Counted from the stretch's first letter, positions 33,654 to 44,735 are shown. The stretch: DNA of 64,000 nucleotides from Kappaphycus alvarezii (GCA_002205965.3 NADL03000635.1:496001-560000), one strand, 5' to 3'. Notes: generated from the letters alone by a model not told the origin. Program-made: numbers and translations.

Positions 33654-35141
33654 TGATAGAGGTAAATCGTCGGGAGAAGAGAAACTCAGAACCAACTACC
33701 CCAAGAAGGAGGTGCTGCGAGCAACAAAAGTGCTACCTTGGTATAGTTTAACGAACAAAAGGAGTGTATATGGAAGAGAGTTGAGAGGTCTCCCAGCAAG
33801 TATGGAAGGGGTAGGGTCTACCACTGATTCTCTGTGACCGGCGTAGGAAAAATATTTCCTGGGTTCCACTTTGACTCTAAACTTCCTACTACTCGGGACT
33901 TGGCTTGAAGTTGTCTGCAACTTGCTTGACTTCTCCATGAGGAAGCAGTTTACTCAGCTTATATAGACTTTTGACTACCCCTAAAGTCCGAACAAAACTA
34001 CAGAAGGTACCAGAAAATGCAGACAAACAATTTTTGTGAATGACATACTCTAAACAAAATATACTTAAGAAACTAACAATTAATGAGGTCCTCTTGTTTC
34101 CTATTCTCTAAATCAGATCCAAGCAACTCCTCTAAAATATCCGTGCTGCCCAAGCAGTCCCAACAAATATCGGCTAACGGCTCATAGCTCTCTATTCCCT
34201 CCTGGAAGATATCTAAACTACTAAAGAATTCTCCATCCGGTTCCAGCGTCGGCACCACTTGTTTCATACTTTCCAGTCCAGGCCCCACCAGTCCAACACT
34301 TTCCATGCCCCCCGTTCCCTCATCCTACTCGTCCTCGTCCTCATCATCCTCCTCTTCATCCTTGTCATCCTTGTCATCCTCCTCTTCCTCATCATCCTCC
34401 CCGTTATTACCCTCGTAGACCAATTCAGGGGCTACCGACTCCTCAAAGGTCTCCCCAGCTCCCTCCTTGATGTCACACTCCCGCCCCTTACCTACTTTCT
34501 CCGCTTGATCCTCAATTAGAAGTCGACGCACGAATTCGATCACCTTCTTTTTTGTTTGCCGGCGCAGGAAGTCCTCGCGGTCAGTAGGTCCGAAAGGGAG
34601 AAGGGGAATAGAGTTTAGGGGGCGGGGATGGAGATTTTTGGAAATGACTTTCGAGGGGCATAGATTGTTCATTTTGGTAGGCTTTGGGGAATGGGAGGTA
34701 ATGGAGTAAATTTTGGGTGTGTGGGGGGAGAGGTGTGAAGATTAAAATGATCGAGGACGTTTGGAACCTGGAATAAAGGGGTTTAAATAGGCTTTCAGCG
34801 CAGGTTCTATATATTAGGAATAGGTAAAATAAATCTGCAAGGGATTTTTCAGTAGTGCATTTGCGCCCTTTTTTTCAAAAAGGCGAATTTGGAGGAGGAG
34901 GTAAGCTAAAAGTTAAAAAAGCTTGATTCGGGATCGATTCAGAGGGGTAGATACAGTGTAAAAAATCTGGATAAAATGGGTGTAAATTTGGAGAGGACCG
35001 AGGTAGTAATGAGCAAGGCCCAGGGAAGACGACGAAGGACCGGAACAATGAGCAAATTTGTACAAGAAGAGCTATTACAGGAACTAAAGGTCTGTAGATG
35101 ACGGCGACAAAAAAATCCGTTCCTATCAGCACGCCCATAAC
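33654..35141 (-). repeat. Solo LTR, 1488 bp, with acidic-protein ORF (copy C)
   Basis: Homologous to copies A and B but clearly diverged. On the plus strand it begins TGATAGAGGTAAATCG and ends CCATAACA; it is flanked by GCGTG at 33649-33653 and 35143-35147 (perfect 5 bp, or 6 bp with one change; the shared end base shifts one boundary by one). It sits in the RT gene of element 3 shortly upstream of RT motif A, the same RT interval as copy B, but in the opposite orientation relative to the RT. Sense orientation is minus, with the ORF at 34672-34073. Confidence 0.82.
34073..34672 (-). pseudogene. LTR-encoded acidic protein, copy C (one in-frame stop)
   Basis: Starts MNNLCPSKVISKNLHPRPLN and keeps the module LLPFGPTDREDFLRRQTKKK then VIEFVRRL. 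The central acidic region has diverged in repeat composition (long E/D runs). A TAG at 34327-34325 replaces a Val codon (GTG) of copy B. Past it the frame continues through GGMESVGLVGPGLESM to a natural C-terminus, SDLENRKQEDLINC, at 34073. Apart from that stop the frame is about 200 codons, giving the best view of full length. Function unknown. Confidence 0.6.
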
Positions 35142-35147
35142 AGCGTG

Positions 35148-36010
35148 CACAGTAGTGTCGGCCCCGGCCCGCGTGGCAATGCCAACTTTGATTGGCTGTG
35201 AGTAGCTCGCCGTCTTTGTAGAGGATTGTGACATGAGGCAACTACTCGCCAAACGTCTCAGTGTCTCGTCTACGGAGATGGGACGGGGCGTCATGTCCGC
35301 CTTATCAAGCGGGGTGAGTGGTGTTCCCGCGATCCACGGAGCAAGAGGGGCTGGTGGTTTTCCAGATGCTAGGGCATTGGCGATTTTGGTAAGCGAATGC
35401 AGCATTCCTTCACGAGAGGAGGAAGACGGAGCACGTAGCAACTCGTTGAGGTGGGAGGGGCGAAGGCCCTTGCCGCCGGGAGCGGAGCCAGGTTTGAACG
35501 AGCGGACTGCACGAAGGACCTCTTCCATGGTTATTTTGGTAAGCGAGAGGATGGAAGCAGGCGGATAGAACTTGGGCCCGTGGGCTGCCGGGGTTGCCTG
35601 TGAGTGTTTTTCACGGAGTGCGTCAGATACAGCTTGTGTTGCCGGTAGGACGCCGAGTTAGTTTAGTGCTTGTGCCGCCTTTCCGTAAGCGCCCTATCTG
35701 GCAAGGCTCAATGCTCTTCTGATGTTCACCTGCTTTTGTTCTCACTGTGACAGCTTTTTCGAGGACCTGCAGGTGCACTGGGTAAGCGCTGCTTGCCAGA
35801 GGGTATCGTATTGGCCCGCGTTCCATAGTTTATCCGTTCCCTGAATATTTCTGCATTAGTGTGAGCGCTTGCGTCGTCATCGCCGTTTGGTAGTTTCCAA
35901 CTCGATGTGTTACAGAGCATCACTGAAGGGAAGAGAAAGACTTCGCTTACTGCATCCTGAATAAATGAAAATATTCTATTACCAGGTAATGTAATTCCGT
36001 CCCAGACCAA
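35148..36010 (-). pseudogene. Element 3 5' part: linker and RT start
   Basis: Minus strand: AEIFRERINYGTRAN (about 35850), RRALSLARYGAYGKAAQAL in a shifted frame near 35690, then VLRAVRSFKPGSAPGGKGLR, PSHLNELL (about 35480), APLAPWIAGTPLTPL, RPISVDETLRRLASSCLM and TTVHAV at 35150. This matches the amino-terminal RT region of element 2 block by block. A stop in the linker and other breaks make it a pseudogene. No N-terminal finger is evident above 36000. Confidence 0.72.
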
Positions 36011-36025
36011 AACAGGAATTATTAC
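35984..36025. repeat. Short inverted repeat
   Basis: GGTAATGTAATTCC and GGAATTATTACC pair (with small gaps) around a 16-base loop. AT-rich surroundings; role unknown. Confidence 0.35.
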
Positions 36026-36454
36026 CTTATAAGTAATTTATGAAGTGATGAATTACTTTTCCACAGACATATGCAGGTGCAACATGCATAGTCTCAAATA
36101 ACCCATTGTAACAAACCTAAAACAATTAGGTTTGGATAGGGTGGCTAGACTCTGCATGGTGTGGGGCGCAACATTATACGGACGCCGCACACGTGGAACA
36201 AATCGCATAACTTATGAAGTTATACTCATAATTATTTCTAGGACTTCAAAATTTTCTGCTTGGTAAAGTCGTCTTCTTCTTCTTCATATTTTAATGACCT
36301 AGCTAGTCATAATTATGACTATTAATTCCCCGAAAAAAATTAATTCCTCTAGTGATGACAAACTGAATACTTCCGCACTGTGCAATACAGCACTGTACAG
36401 TGTATTACATTACAGTGTAAGGGCTGGGACAAAGGTGCAACTTGCAGTGAAGAT

Positions 36455-37448
36455 GAAGAAGTTGTATGCTTTCAGTATCTACTGGGGACTGCGCACGTCC
36501 TAACTATATGGCTACGATCTAACCGGATGTACCTCGTCGTCCATGCGCATAAGGACTGGGACAAGATAGCTTGAGCAATGGATGACCAGAGGGTGCAACT
36601 CAGTCGCTGGTAGATACGGCGGCAGATAACGCCAAGTGTCAAGTGACTTGGACGCGATCCGTTGAACTACGTCTTCGATAAATGAAATTGTACTAGGACA
36701 AAGGGAACTCAGGGAATCAAACGCCAGAGGTCTAACCGTGAAGTTCAGCCTGTAGAGCGCAGAGGATGGGCCAGCTGAGGGTTTTGGGAGTCGTAAGGCT
36801 AGGTTGCGATCCCGAGTTGTAACCTTGTCGCGGGCCGCCACTCACGCAGCTCCACCGCGTACGTGGGTCGCCTTGGTACGAACTGCGGCCTTGAACGGTG
36901 AGACAACAGTTATTTCATACGCAATGGGGCGCAACTCTGTACCCTTCGGAGTGGGAGGGGTTATACAAGGATATTTGCGAGCCAGTGCTCAGTGGCCAGG
37001 ACGAGGAACGGACCCTTTTTCCGAGTATCAGATCCGCGGCGCGGCTAACGTTTTTCGAAAGCGGATAACAGAGCGAGTCATGGCGGTGACGACGACCGAA
37101 ACCAGGGCAGCACAGGTCGGCGGCGTGATCCCGAGGGTGTCAAAGGGGTGGTCACAGTGGTTGCAGTTGAGGGGAATGAAGTCATCATACACTGGTAGTC
37201 CGAGGTGAAGGCGGAGCATGGTCTGCCAGTTTGTGGTGTGCACCCTCGTTGCTGTCGTTGGTTGAGCGAAAAGAAACGCCGCAGTGGGGCTGCAGCGGAA
37301 AACTAAGCCACGGATACGATTTCAAACGTCGGCATCGCTATTGGCGGTCGGGTTTGGGGAAATTGCCAAGGATTCGTCGTGCTAATGTACCCTTGCTCGC
37401 GCCTCTTGCTGTACGTGTTTGAAAAGGGTTAGAGTGTTGGTGAGTGAC
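36455..37448 (-). pseudogene. RLE retrotransposon family 3, C-terminal part (copy 1)
   Basis: Minus-strand similarity to 43875-44735. The zinc-finger region reads LRLHLGLPVYDDFIPLNCNH then CDHPFDTLG, and after frame breaks the endonuclease C-terminus has FTVRPLAFDSL, followed by FIEDVVQRIASK. Compared with the second copy it holds about 130 extra bases (36910-37060) between finger and endonuclease. Frameshifts abound. Its 3' end adjoins AAGAAGTTG-type short purine sequence near 36455. Confidence 0.62.
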
Positions 37449-37449
37449 G

Positions 37450-38040
37450 TGCCTATTTGCATCTATGTTCAAAACTGTGCCATTTTAGGCAATAGTATAG
37501 AATTATGTAAAATCATGACTTACGAGGGATAGCGGGGGTTGTCAAAGCATAAGTAATTAATTAGTCTCAGGTCATGGAATTCTGTGTTTGTGGCAATGTG
37601 AATATTTATTCCAAGAGAATGAAAAAAGTAATACAGTCATTACTATTCAATGTCATAGTGCTTTATTCTACTGTAAGTAGGTAATTAATTAGTAATAGTA
37701 ATAATTCTGCCATGGTTCAGTATATGGCCCTCCGGTAATAATTTGGTAATCAATTCATTAATTATTTAACGACTTTAGTTAATTACCAATTCTCCAATGA
37801 CTTCAGAAAGTCATTCATTCTTTTATGACCTCAGGAAGTCATTAATTCATTTTAGAGTTCATATCCTCAGGGAGAGAATAAAATGACAATTGTTTTGGAA
37901 TAATTCTATTACAGGGAATTGAAAAAAAATTTAATTTTTATGTACTTAAAATTCTATGTCCAATAATTCCCCGCCATCACTATTTGTGTGCCTATCACAG
38001 TCTGAATATGTCCACTGCTGTATTCGAAAACGGTTTTGCC
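37450..38040. other. AT-rich stretch with a short tandem repeat
   Basis: No gene. At 37797-37854 an approximately 29 bp unit (TGACyTCAGrAAGTCATT.ATTC) occurs twice in tandem. Many ATTAATTA-like words. Confidence 0.4.
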
Positions 38041-38049
38041 TAATGATAT

Positions 38050-38330
38050 AATTTCTGTTTGGTGGGCGCGAACAGAGGGTTTTCGATGAACAAGAGGTCA
38101 GCGGCAAACACACAGTCCCGAAATACGGTGACCGAAATGGCTGGGCTTGTTAGTCCGCAGTATAGCGTATCTCTAATCCGGTTGGAGCGGCGCACTGCAT
38201 TCACACCACCTCTGCCGTCGTACAAGCCATGGACACCTTCGGGTGGGTGCGATCTTTCCTTACGAAAAGACACGCTGCGGCGAAGGTTTCGTCCAACACG
38301 GTATGCCTAATGGCTGGCCTCACACGATCA
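38050..38330 (+). pseudogene. RLE retrotransposon C-terminal fragment
   Basis: The plus strand near 38230-38320 reads AMDTFGWVRSFLTKRHAAAK followed by VSSNTVCLMAGL. This parallels MQEHAAAAVMFNTACLMAGL of the family 1 endonuclease C-terminus. The upstream part is degraded. Confidence 0.55.
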
Positions 38331-38651
38331 CTGTGAGGTCTTAACTCATGACTATGCCTCATTTTCACTCTCTAATACACAGATCTGCCCCTGAATGTCT
38401 ATCTGAAAAAGTGTCATCAATTGACTACATATGTAATCATTTGAAGACATTTTATAGCAACGGAAAAAAATTAAAATCAAAATTCTTTTTACCGCCTTTG
38501 TTTAGCTTCATATGTTTCCCTTCGGCCTGTTCTACCCGCACAAGGTTGCCATTTAGAGCGCTCGCACCTTTAATGACTCAGACAATCGTTTCCCTCTCAC
38601 TATCCGATTCAAATTCTCTTCAAATGGTGAAACCAAACGTCGGACGTCTGC

Positions 38652-39169
38652 TGTGGGTTGTTAAGCGCACAAAAGCAGATCAAGGTCGAACTGTGGTTTG
38701 AAATTCGGTTGAGGCTGGCTGGGTGAAGCCGGAAGCTCCAAACCAGGGTTCATATAGAACTGAAGATAGCTACAAACTAAAGGAAAATGTAGTCTAACAG
38801 TAGCGAGTTCAAAGGTATTTCCGTGAAACAGCCCTGTCGGTATTGTAAGTAGCGCGTTCAAAATTGTAGTCGGCAAGAGTGACATACTCTGAGAAGATGT
38901 AAGAAGTACATTGGTCCAGGTGGCATGGGATAGCAAAGAGACTTTTGATTGGTAAAGCAATGATATAATATCCCAGTGTCCAACTCGCCCGTATCTATTC
39001 CAAGTGTACCAATGGTGTCAAATGCTGTGTTCAGAACTGTAAGGAAAGTGTAATGACAGCAAAGTGCCCAGTAGCCCCGGCTGCTAGGTTACCAGTAGTT
39101 TGAATCTACAGTACAGTAGATGCAGTGAATTCTTGTAAAGCTGTAAGGTCTGTGAAGTGAAATACAACA
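38652..39169 (-). repeat. 3' LTR of the Ty3/Gypsy element
   Basis: 518 bp direct repeat partner of 46042-46559. Starts TGTGGGTTG on the plus strand and ends AAATACAACA. Confidence 0.88.
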
Positions 39170-39532
39170 TTACTTCCTATTACAGAGAAGAATCGCCCCG
39201 ATTTTGGAGGTTCTGCTTCTACTTATTCAAAAGTTTTTGCGAATTCTTGAGGTATGATTCGGGAAGCCACGAGTTTTCATGATCTCCGTACCCTTTCTAT
39301 TTGACAAGGAATATATTTTCTCCACGTTCTTTTTTATGAGCGAGTATAGAATAAACTTTGTATTGCTCATGTCCATCTTGAAATTGGAGAGGTGGCGGAG
39401 GTGGAATTTATCGGTTGAATTCATCTTCAAAGAACGATTTCAAGAAGCTAGCGTGAAACGCATTATGTATTCCTATGTCGATCATCGGTTGAAAAAGCTG
39501 CAGACGGTAAGTAACACCGTTAATATTCTCTG

Positions 39533-40180
39533 TTATTCAAAGGGACTACAATAATTTGGGTTCAGTTTGCGTGATCCAGCCGCATCTTCAAGTGATAAGT
39601 TCTTCGCTGATAGCCAAACGTTATCACCAATCTTGAACTTAGACGGCCTTCTATTCTTGTTTACATATTTTGCGGTGGACTCATTGGATTTTCGGATCTG
39701 ATTCTGGGCTTTCCTTAATGCTTCTTGCATATGTTTTAGAAAACCTGTTGCCGCTGGATTGTCGGACGCTAAAGAATCTAAGGTTACTATTCATGGTTGA
39801 ATTCCGTAATTGAGGAAAAATAGTCAGAGAGTTGTGGTGATATTCACAGAGGAGTTGTAAGCAACTTCAAAGTCTACCAGGAAATTACCCCAATCTGATT
39901 TGTCGAAGCTAACGAAAGCACGTATCATTTCCTCTATTTTCCTCTTCATTATCTCCAATTTTCCATCCGTTTGTGGGTGGTATGGAGAGGAGGGGTATAT
40001 CTTTGTTCCTAGTAGAGCAAAACGTTTTTCCAAAACTTGCTCATGAGATGGGATCTCGGTCACGTATGATATTCTCTGGTAATCCATGATTTCGGTATAC
40101 ATGATTCTTGAACAGCAGTGCTGATTAAGGAGCATCTGTATTTGGTTTCGTTGGTATTATTCTGATCATCTTAGAAAGTC
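39533..40180 (-). pseudogene. pol: Ty3/Gypsy integrase, core and C-terminal parts
   Basis: Contains LGTKIYPSSPYHPQTDGKLE with the usual HPQTDG.xE (catalytic Glu), then FLVDFEVAYNSSVN. After a break near 39800 comes the C-terminal module FKIGDNVWLSAKNLSLEDAA, SRKLNPNYCSPFE (a GPY/F-type ending). Where active copies have a D in IVSDRD, this copy reads VTEIP, so a catalytic residue appears lost. It would insert the cDNA into host DNA. Confidence 0.75.
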
Positions 40181-40182
40181 TA

Positions 40183-40998
40183 TTAAAGATTGTTAACACG
40201 CCGTTGTTTCCATTTCTCTACTTTGGGAGAGGTGTGATGAATACCATGGTTATGTGGGTCCATTTGGTTTTCGGTGGTTCTAGTGGTTGTACACGAACTG
40301 CGTGCTTCTGATTGGTTGCTTTGGTTCTCTGGTATTGGCAGGAACGTACGTATCGGATTAAGTATGATCTTAAATTTTTCCAATGAAGCTTTATTGATAC
40401 TTTTGCTTCTTCCTAGGTGTCCCTTGTTATGCGTGCAGTGATATTCATGCAGAAGCTTTACTCTTAAGTTTCCTTCTGATACACAGGTATTCTTGTTTCT
40501 AAGTATTAGCATCCCTTGACGCTCAAAGGGAGCTTTAGGATCTTGATAATGGGTTTTGAGTCTCTCATCCCTACCATAATCTTCTACCAACCCCACTAAC
40601 TCAGTGTTCGTGAATGATATGGTCGAAATGATATTGGATTCTGAGGATTTCTTGGTAATAACTTCTTGGAATAATGAATTGTTTCGGTGATCAGGTGACG
40701 GCACATCTTTTGGTTGCCTCGATAATGCGTCCGCCATTACATTTGATTTTCCTGAGATGGGTATTATCTTGAAGTCGAAATCAACTAATCGTTCCAGCCA
40801 TCTCACTTGTCTCGGAGACAAGTTTTCTTGGGTTTCTAGGTATCTTAGGGGATAGCGGTCCAAGTGAATGGTGAATGAATTACCATAAATATATGATCTA
40901 CACCACTTGAGGGAATCTAAAATGGCCAAAAGTTCCCTTTCATTGGCCGCAGAGTTTTGTTCCGTATAATTAAAAATACTGGAAGGAAACGCGACCAT
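40183..40998 (-). pseudogene. pol: Ty3/Gypsy RNase H and integrase zinc-binding region
   Basis: 271-codon open stretch. The N-terminal part has AANERELLAILDSLKWCRSY, TIHLDRYPLRYL and NVMADALSRQP, typical of the RNase H of Gypsy elements (ELLA.., D, DALSR). Past this, LLHEYHCTHNKGHLGRSKS fits the HHCC integrase zinc region, though the Cys pair is not obvious. The C-terminal end is frameshifted. Confidence 0.75.
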
Positions 40999-40999
40999 C

Positions 41000-42057
41000 C
41001 TTTGAGAACCTAATTATTCCTTTTCCAGCACTGCACCAATTGCATACTGTGATGCATCTGTGGTTACGTAGATAGGCAGTGTGGCGTCGAAATTTCTGAG
41101 AACCGGTGCGCTATAAAGTGTTTGCTTGAGTACTTTGAAGGTATCATCTTGATTGTGGCTCCATTGGAAATTCACATTTTTCGTCAACTCTATGAGAGTT
41201 TTTGCAAGAATTTAACAGCCTTTTATGAAGCTCTAGTAATAATTGACAAAACCAAGTAAAGACTGTACTTGTTGCTTATTCTTTTGTATCGGCCATTTTA
41301 TGACTACCCTTATCTTGTTTGGATCAATTGAAATACCACTTCGAGAAATTATGTGTTCTAGGTACTCCACTTCTGTAACTCCGAAGATACATTTACATAA
41401 TTTGCCAAACAATTTTTCTTTTCTGAGGATTTCGAGTACAGTTCGAATATGATCCAAGTGATCCTTCCATGTCTTACTGTAGATGAGAATATCATCCAGA
41501 TAGACGATCACAAATAAGTCGAGTTGGTCCTTGAAAATATCATTCATTAGGTTCACGAAAGTTGCTGGGGCATTAGTGAGTCCAAGCAGCAGAAAAAGAA
41601 ATTCAAAGTGCCCTTATCATGTACTGAAGGCGGTAAATGGAATCGATTCTTCATTTAGTCTAATCTTGTGATAACCAGATCTAAGATCAATTTGGTTGAA
41701 GAACTTTGGTCGTTTAAGCTGGTCGAAAATGTCGTCAATTCGTGGTAAAGGATAGCTGTTTTTCACAGTAAGACGGTTTGAGGCTCTGTAATCCACACAC
41801 ATCCGTAGACTATCATCCTTCTTGCTCAAGAATAGAATAGTAGCTCCTCAAGGGCTCTCACTAGGTCTTGTAAACTCATCATCTAGTAGTTCGTCCAACT
41901 TTTTTCGGAGTTCTGACATTTTTTTGTCAGAAAGTCTATAGAGAACTTGCTTCTGTGGTTCTGCTCCTGCCTTTAATTCTATTTCAAAGTCTTGTTTCCT
42001 TCTCGGTGGCAAATCCCTTGGGAGCTTCTCTGGAAACACATCATCAAATGTTTCCAA
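41000..42057 (-). pseudogene. pol: Ty3/Gypsy reverse transcriptase
   Basis: Three open segments. 42057-41848 contains VFPEKLPRDLPPRRKQDFEI then ELLDDEFTRPSESP. 41829-41617 has KKDDSLRMCVDYRASNRLTV then FFNQIDLRSGYHKIRLNEES (motif A with Asp). 41556-41233 has FVIVYLDDILIYSKTWKDH (motif C YLDD) and LFGKLCKCIFG. Catalytic residues are kept but stops and small indels separate the segments. Confidence 0.82.
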
Positions 42058-42337
42058 GACCTTCTGTAAGTCTCGAGGTTATACTGGTGCTCTTGGTTCA
42101 CTAGAATGTGGCGGTCTAAGAAAACTGCAAATAACGCTTTTTTCTAATCTAAATCACTAACTATGGTATTAAAAGATACAAAAGGACTCACTACGGCATC
42201 ATTAGCAATAAATGAGAATATGTTTCCCTTATGCTCGAATTTCACCTCATTATTAAGGCAATAATTTTTGCCCCATGCTAGGCGCACCATTCTTTCCCAA
42301 TAATTGCATCATAAGGCTTCAATGGTCTTACCGCAAA

Positions 42338-42655
42338 TTACAGGGGTTCAGTATATGCGTTTATATGTACACTGCAAGCATTTACCAATTCTTGAAGTAT
42401 CTGGTCCGCACCGCTGGCCATTTCAGCAAGCTCTCTCGAATCTCGGGTCTTTATTTGATGTTTCTTGCAAAATGATTCACTCAAGAAGTTGATCTCACCA
42501 TCAGAGTCTATGAGGAATTTTGCTGGCCCATCAGTAATTGTACCCTTGACAATGAGAAGACCATTGTGATTTCTCTCGAATGCAGGGGAGAATGTTTCAA
42601 TGACCGTTGCATTCGATCTGATGGTGGACAAGATGGACCTTTTTGTTTGATTCAA
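42338..42655 (-). pseudogene. pol: Ty3/Gypsy aspartic protease
   Basis: LLIVKGTITDGPAKFLIDSD then GEINFLSESFCKKH: retropepsin-like (LIDSGA..NFIS in relatives). The D-S pair stays but GA is changed to DG. Located between gag zinc knuckle and RT as expected. Processes the element polyprotein. Confidence 0.62.
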
Positions 42656-42699
42656 TGATAAATCTCGACTTTATTTGTCTAATACGAGGGTTTCTAATG

Positions 42700-43675
42700 G
42701 TTCTTCAATGACTGGAACTGACTAGGGACCTTCAATCAGTTCCTCCGGGCTTTTGGGCAGATCTTGGCCATATGGTCTTTCTGTCTGCACCTGAGACAGA
42801 GACCTTCGCGCAGACATCTTTCACGTTCTTCTTTGTCATTCTTCTGTAAATTGGGAGTGTTTCTTTTCAGCCCCGTTATCACTTCTAAGTTCCCAATTTC
42901 CATCGGTACAGGACTGCTGGCTCCAGCAAAAGAGCTTCCATTTCCATTCTTTCCTCAAGAAGACTTTTGCAGGTTACCGGGTCCAGAACGCCGATAGGCC
43001 GACTCCACTCGCTCAGCATCCCTCATTAAATCGGAGAGGTTGACGTATTCTCTGGTGCACAATGCCTGCCAGATATAGGGCTTCAAACCGCGAGAGTAAC
43101 GATCTATCTGGTCTTTAACTCCAATATAGGGGATGTCGAGTATAATTTTGTTGAATTCTTCGTTGGAGGTAGGAACATCTTTGACTTGTTTCCAGCGGGC
43201 GATTTTGTCTCGAGCGATTTCTCTTTGTTCAGTGCTTCAGAACGCTGTGTCAAAGCACCCTTCAGGGTCTGCCAGGAATTTATCCCTTTCCATTCTTCTG
43301 TCTTTGAGTGGACCATCCAATATTGATGGCATTGCCAGCCAAGTATCTGAGTGCTATGCGTAAGGGTCCATTGCCATTATTTGCTCCGAGTTAGTTGTCC
43401 ATCTGAACACACTAGCTGCCAATTGATCCTTTCCCAGTGAATGTAGTTGGCTTGTTTTTCTTTGGGCCAGCCTGACTATCCACTGGGGCATTAGTTGACC
43501 AACTGGCCTTGTTTCGGGCGTTCACGAGTTCAGATTCTAAGAAGGATACCTTTTGCGCTGCAATAGAAAGCTCTGATCTGTGTGCCGCAATGTGGTTATT
43601 GGCTTGCTCAGGATTCTGCTGCAACTGAAGCACCATTTGCGTAAGGGACTCTAGGGTGACTTGCGGCTGATCCAT
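42700..43675 (-). pseudogene. gag: Ty3/Gypsy gag
   Basis: ATG at 43675 gives MDQPQVTLESLTQMVLQLQQ, with a coiled-coil-like SELSIAAQKVSFLESELVNA. Then comes a capsid-like region (43316-43104, frameshifted) and a zinc knuckle CLRCRQKDHMAKIC (CX2CX4HX4C) near 42760-42800. Domain order is complete; frame is interrupted several times. Would coat the element RNA. Confidence 0.7.
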
Positions 43676-43874
43676 AGGGATTAGGTTCACAAAGGCAGTA
43701 ACAGTGTTTGTCCTGGTATCTGAGAGAAGTTTCCGACTTTGTACTTGTACACATTGTGATACGTGTACAGGATTTCTGTAACACTTGAAGTTCCAGAGAG
43801 TCTCCTAAATGGTTCTTGGGCTAACTACACACGGTGTGAAGCCTCCAGCAAGCTGGTTTTTCAAAATGCCAAGA

Positions 43875-44735
43875 AGAAGAAGTTTAATGCGTTCAGTATG
43901 TACTGGGGACTGCGCACGTCCTAACTATACGGTTAAGATCTAACCGGATGTACTTCGTCGTCCATGTGCATTTGGGCTCGCGACAGGATAGCTTCAGCAA
44001 TGGATAACCAGAGGGTGCAACTCAGTCGCTGGTAGATACGGCGGCGGATAACGCCAAGTGTCGAGTGATACTTGGACGCGATCAGTGGAACCAACTCCTC
44101 GATAAATGCAATAGTTCGAGGGGAAGGGGCACCTAGGGAATCAAACGCCAGAGGTCGAAACGTGAAGTTCGGCATGTAAGGTGCAAGAGATGGGGCAGTC
44201 AATGGAATGAGGAGGCGTCGGGCAATGTTGAGTTCCAGGGTTGTAACCTTGTCGCGGGCCGCCAGTTCAGCAGCGCCTCCGGCAACCTGGGTCACCTTGG
44301 TGCGAACTGCGGCTTGAACGGTAACGTGCGTCGCAATCGCATTACATAGCGAGTTGTGGCGGTGACGACGGCCGAAACCAGGGCAGCAGAGGTCGGCGGC
44401 GTGATCTCCGAGGGTGTTCAAGGGTTGGTCACAGTGGTGGCAGTTGAGGGCCATGGAGTCATCATACACTGGCAGTCCAAGGTGATGGCGGAGCATGGTC
44501 TGCCAGTGCGTAGTGTGGACCTTCGTAGCTGCCGTTGTTTGAGCGAAGAAAAACGCCTCAGCGGGGCTGCGGCGGGACGCTAAGCCATGGATGCAATGTC
44601 GAATGCCAGCGTCGCTATGGGCGGTCGGGTTTTGGGCATTCGCCCAGGAGACTTCGTGCCAATGTACCCTTGCCCGCGCCTCTTGCTGCACCCGTTTGAG
44701 AAGGGTTAAAGTGTTGGTGGGTGAAGCAGCTACAA
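43875..44735 (-). pseudogene. RLE retrotransposon family 3, C-terminal part (copy 2), inside the Ty3 element
   Basis: Minus-strand open frame of about 280 codons: TLLKRVQQEARARVHW, MLRHHLGLPVYDDSMALNCH, then HCDQPLNTLGDHAADLCC and RHRHNSLCNAI (Cys/His finger then H..N..R.-type segment). It continues to NFTFRPLAFDSLGAPSPRTI then FIEELVPLIASK. The usual RLE active-site block (RPD...DVTV) is not recognisable between finger and FRPLAFDSLG. Upstream RT coding is missing. It lies between the primer site and gag of the Ty3 element, presumably as an insertion. Confidence 0.65.

Noticed and set aside
33640-35141. GGCGTGTGATAG / CTATCAGCACGCC at the two edges of LTR copy C as terminal inverted repeats
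   Set aside because: Copies A and B lack this pairing; the TG...CA ends with a GCGTG duplication explain the boundaries better.
36195-36215. ATAACTT-ATG-AAGTTAT palindrome resembling half of a recombinase site
   Set aside because: The arms are only 7 bp, with no further similarity to loxP-type sites and no associated recombinase.
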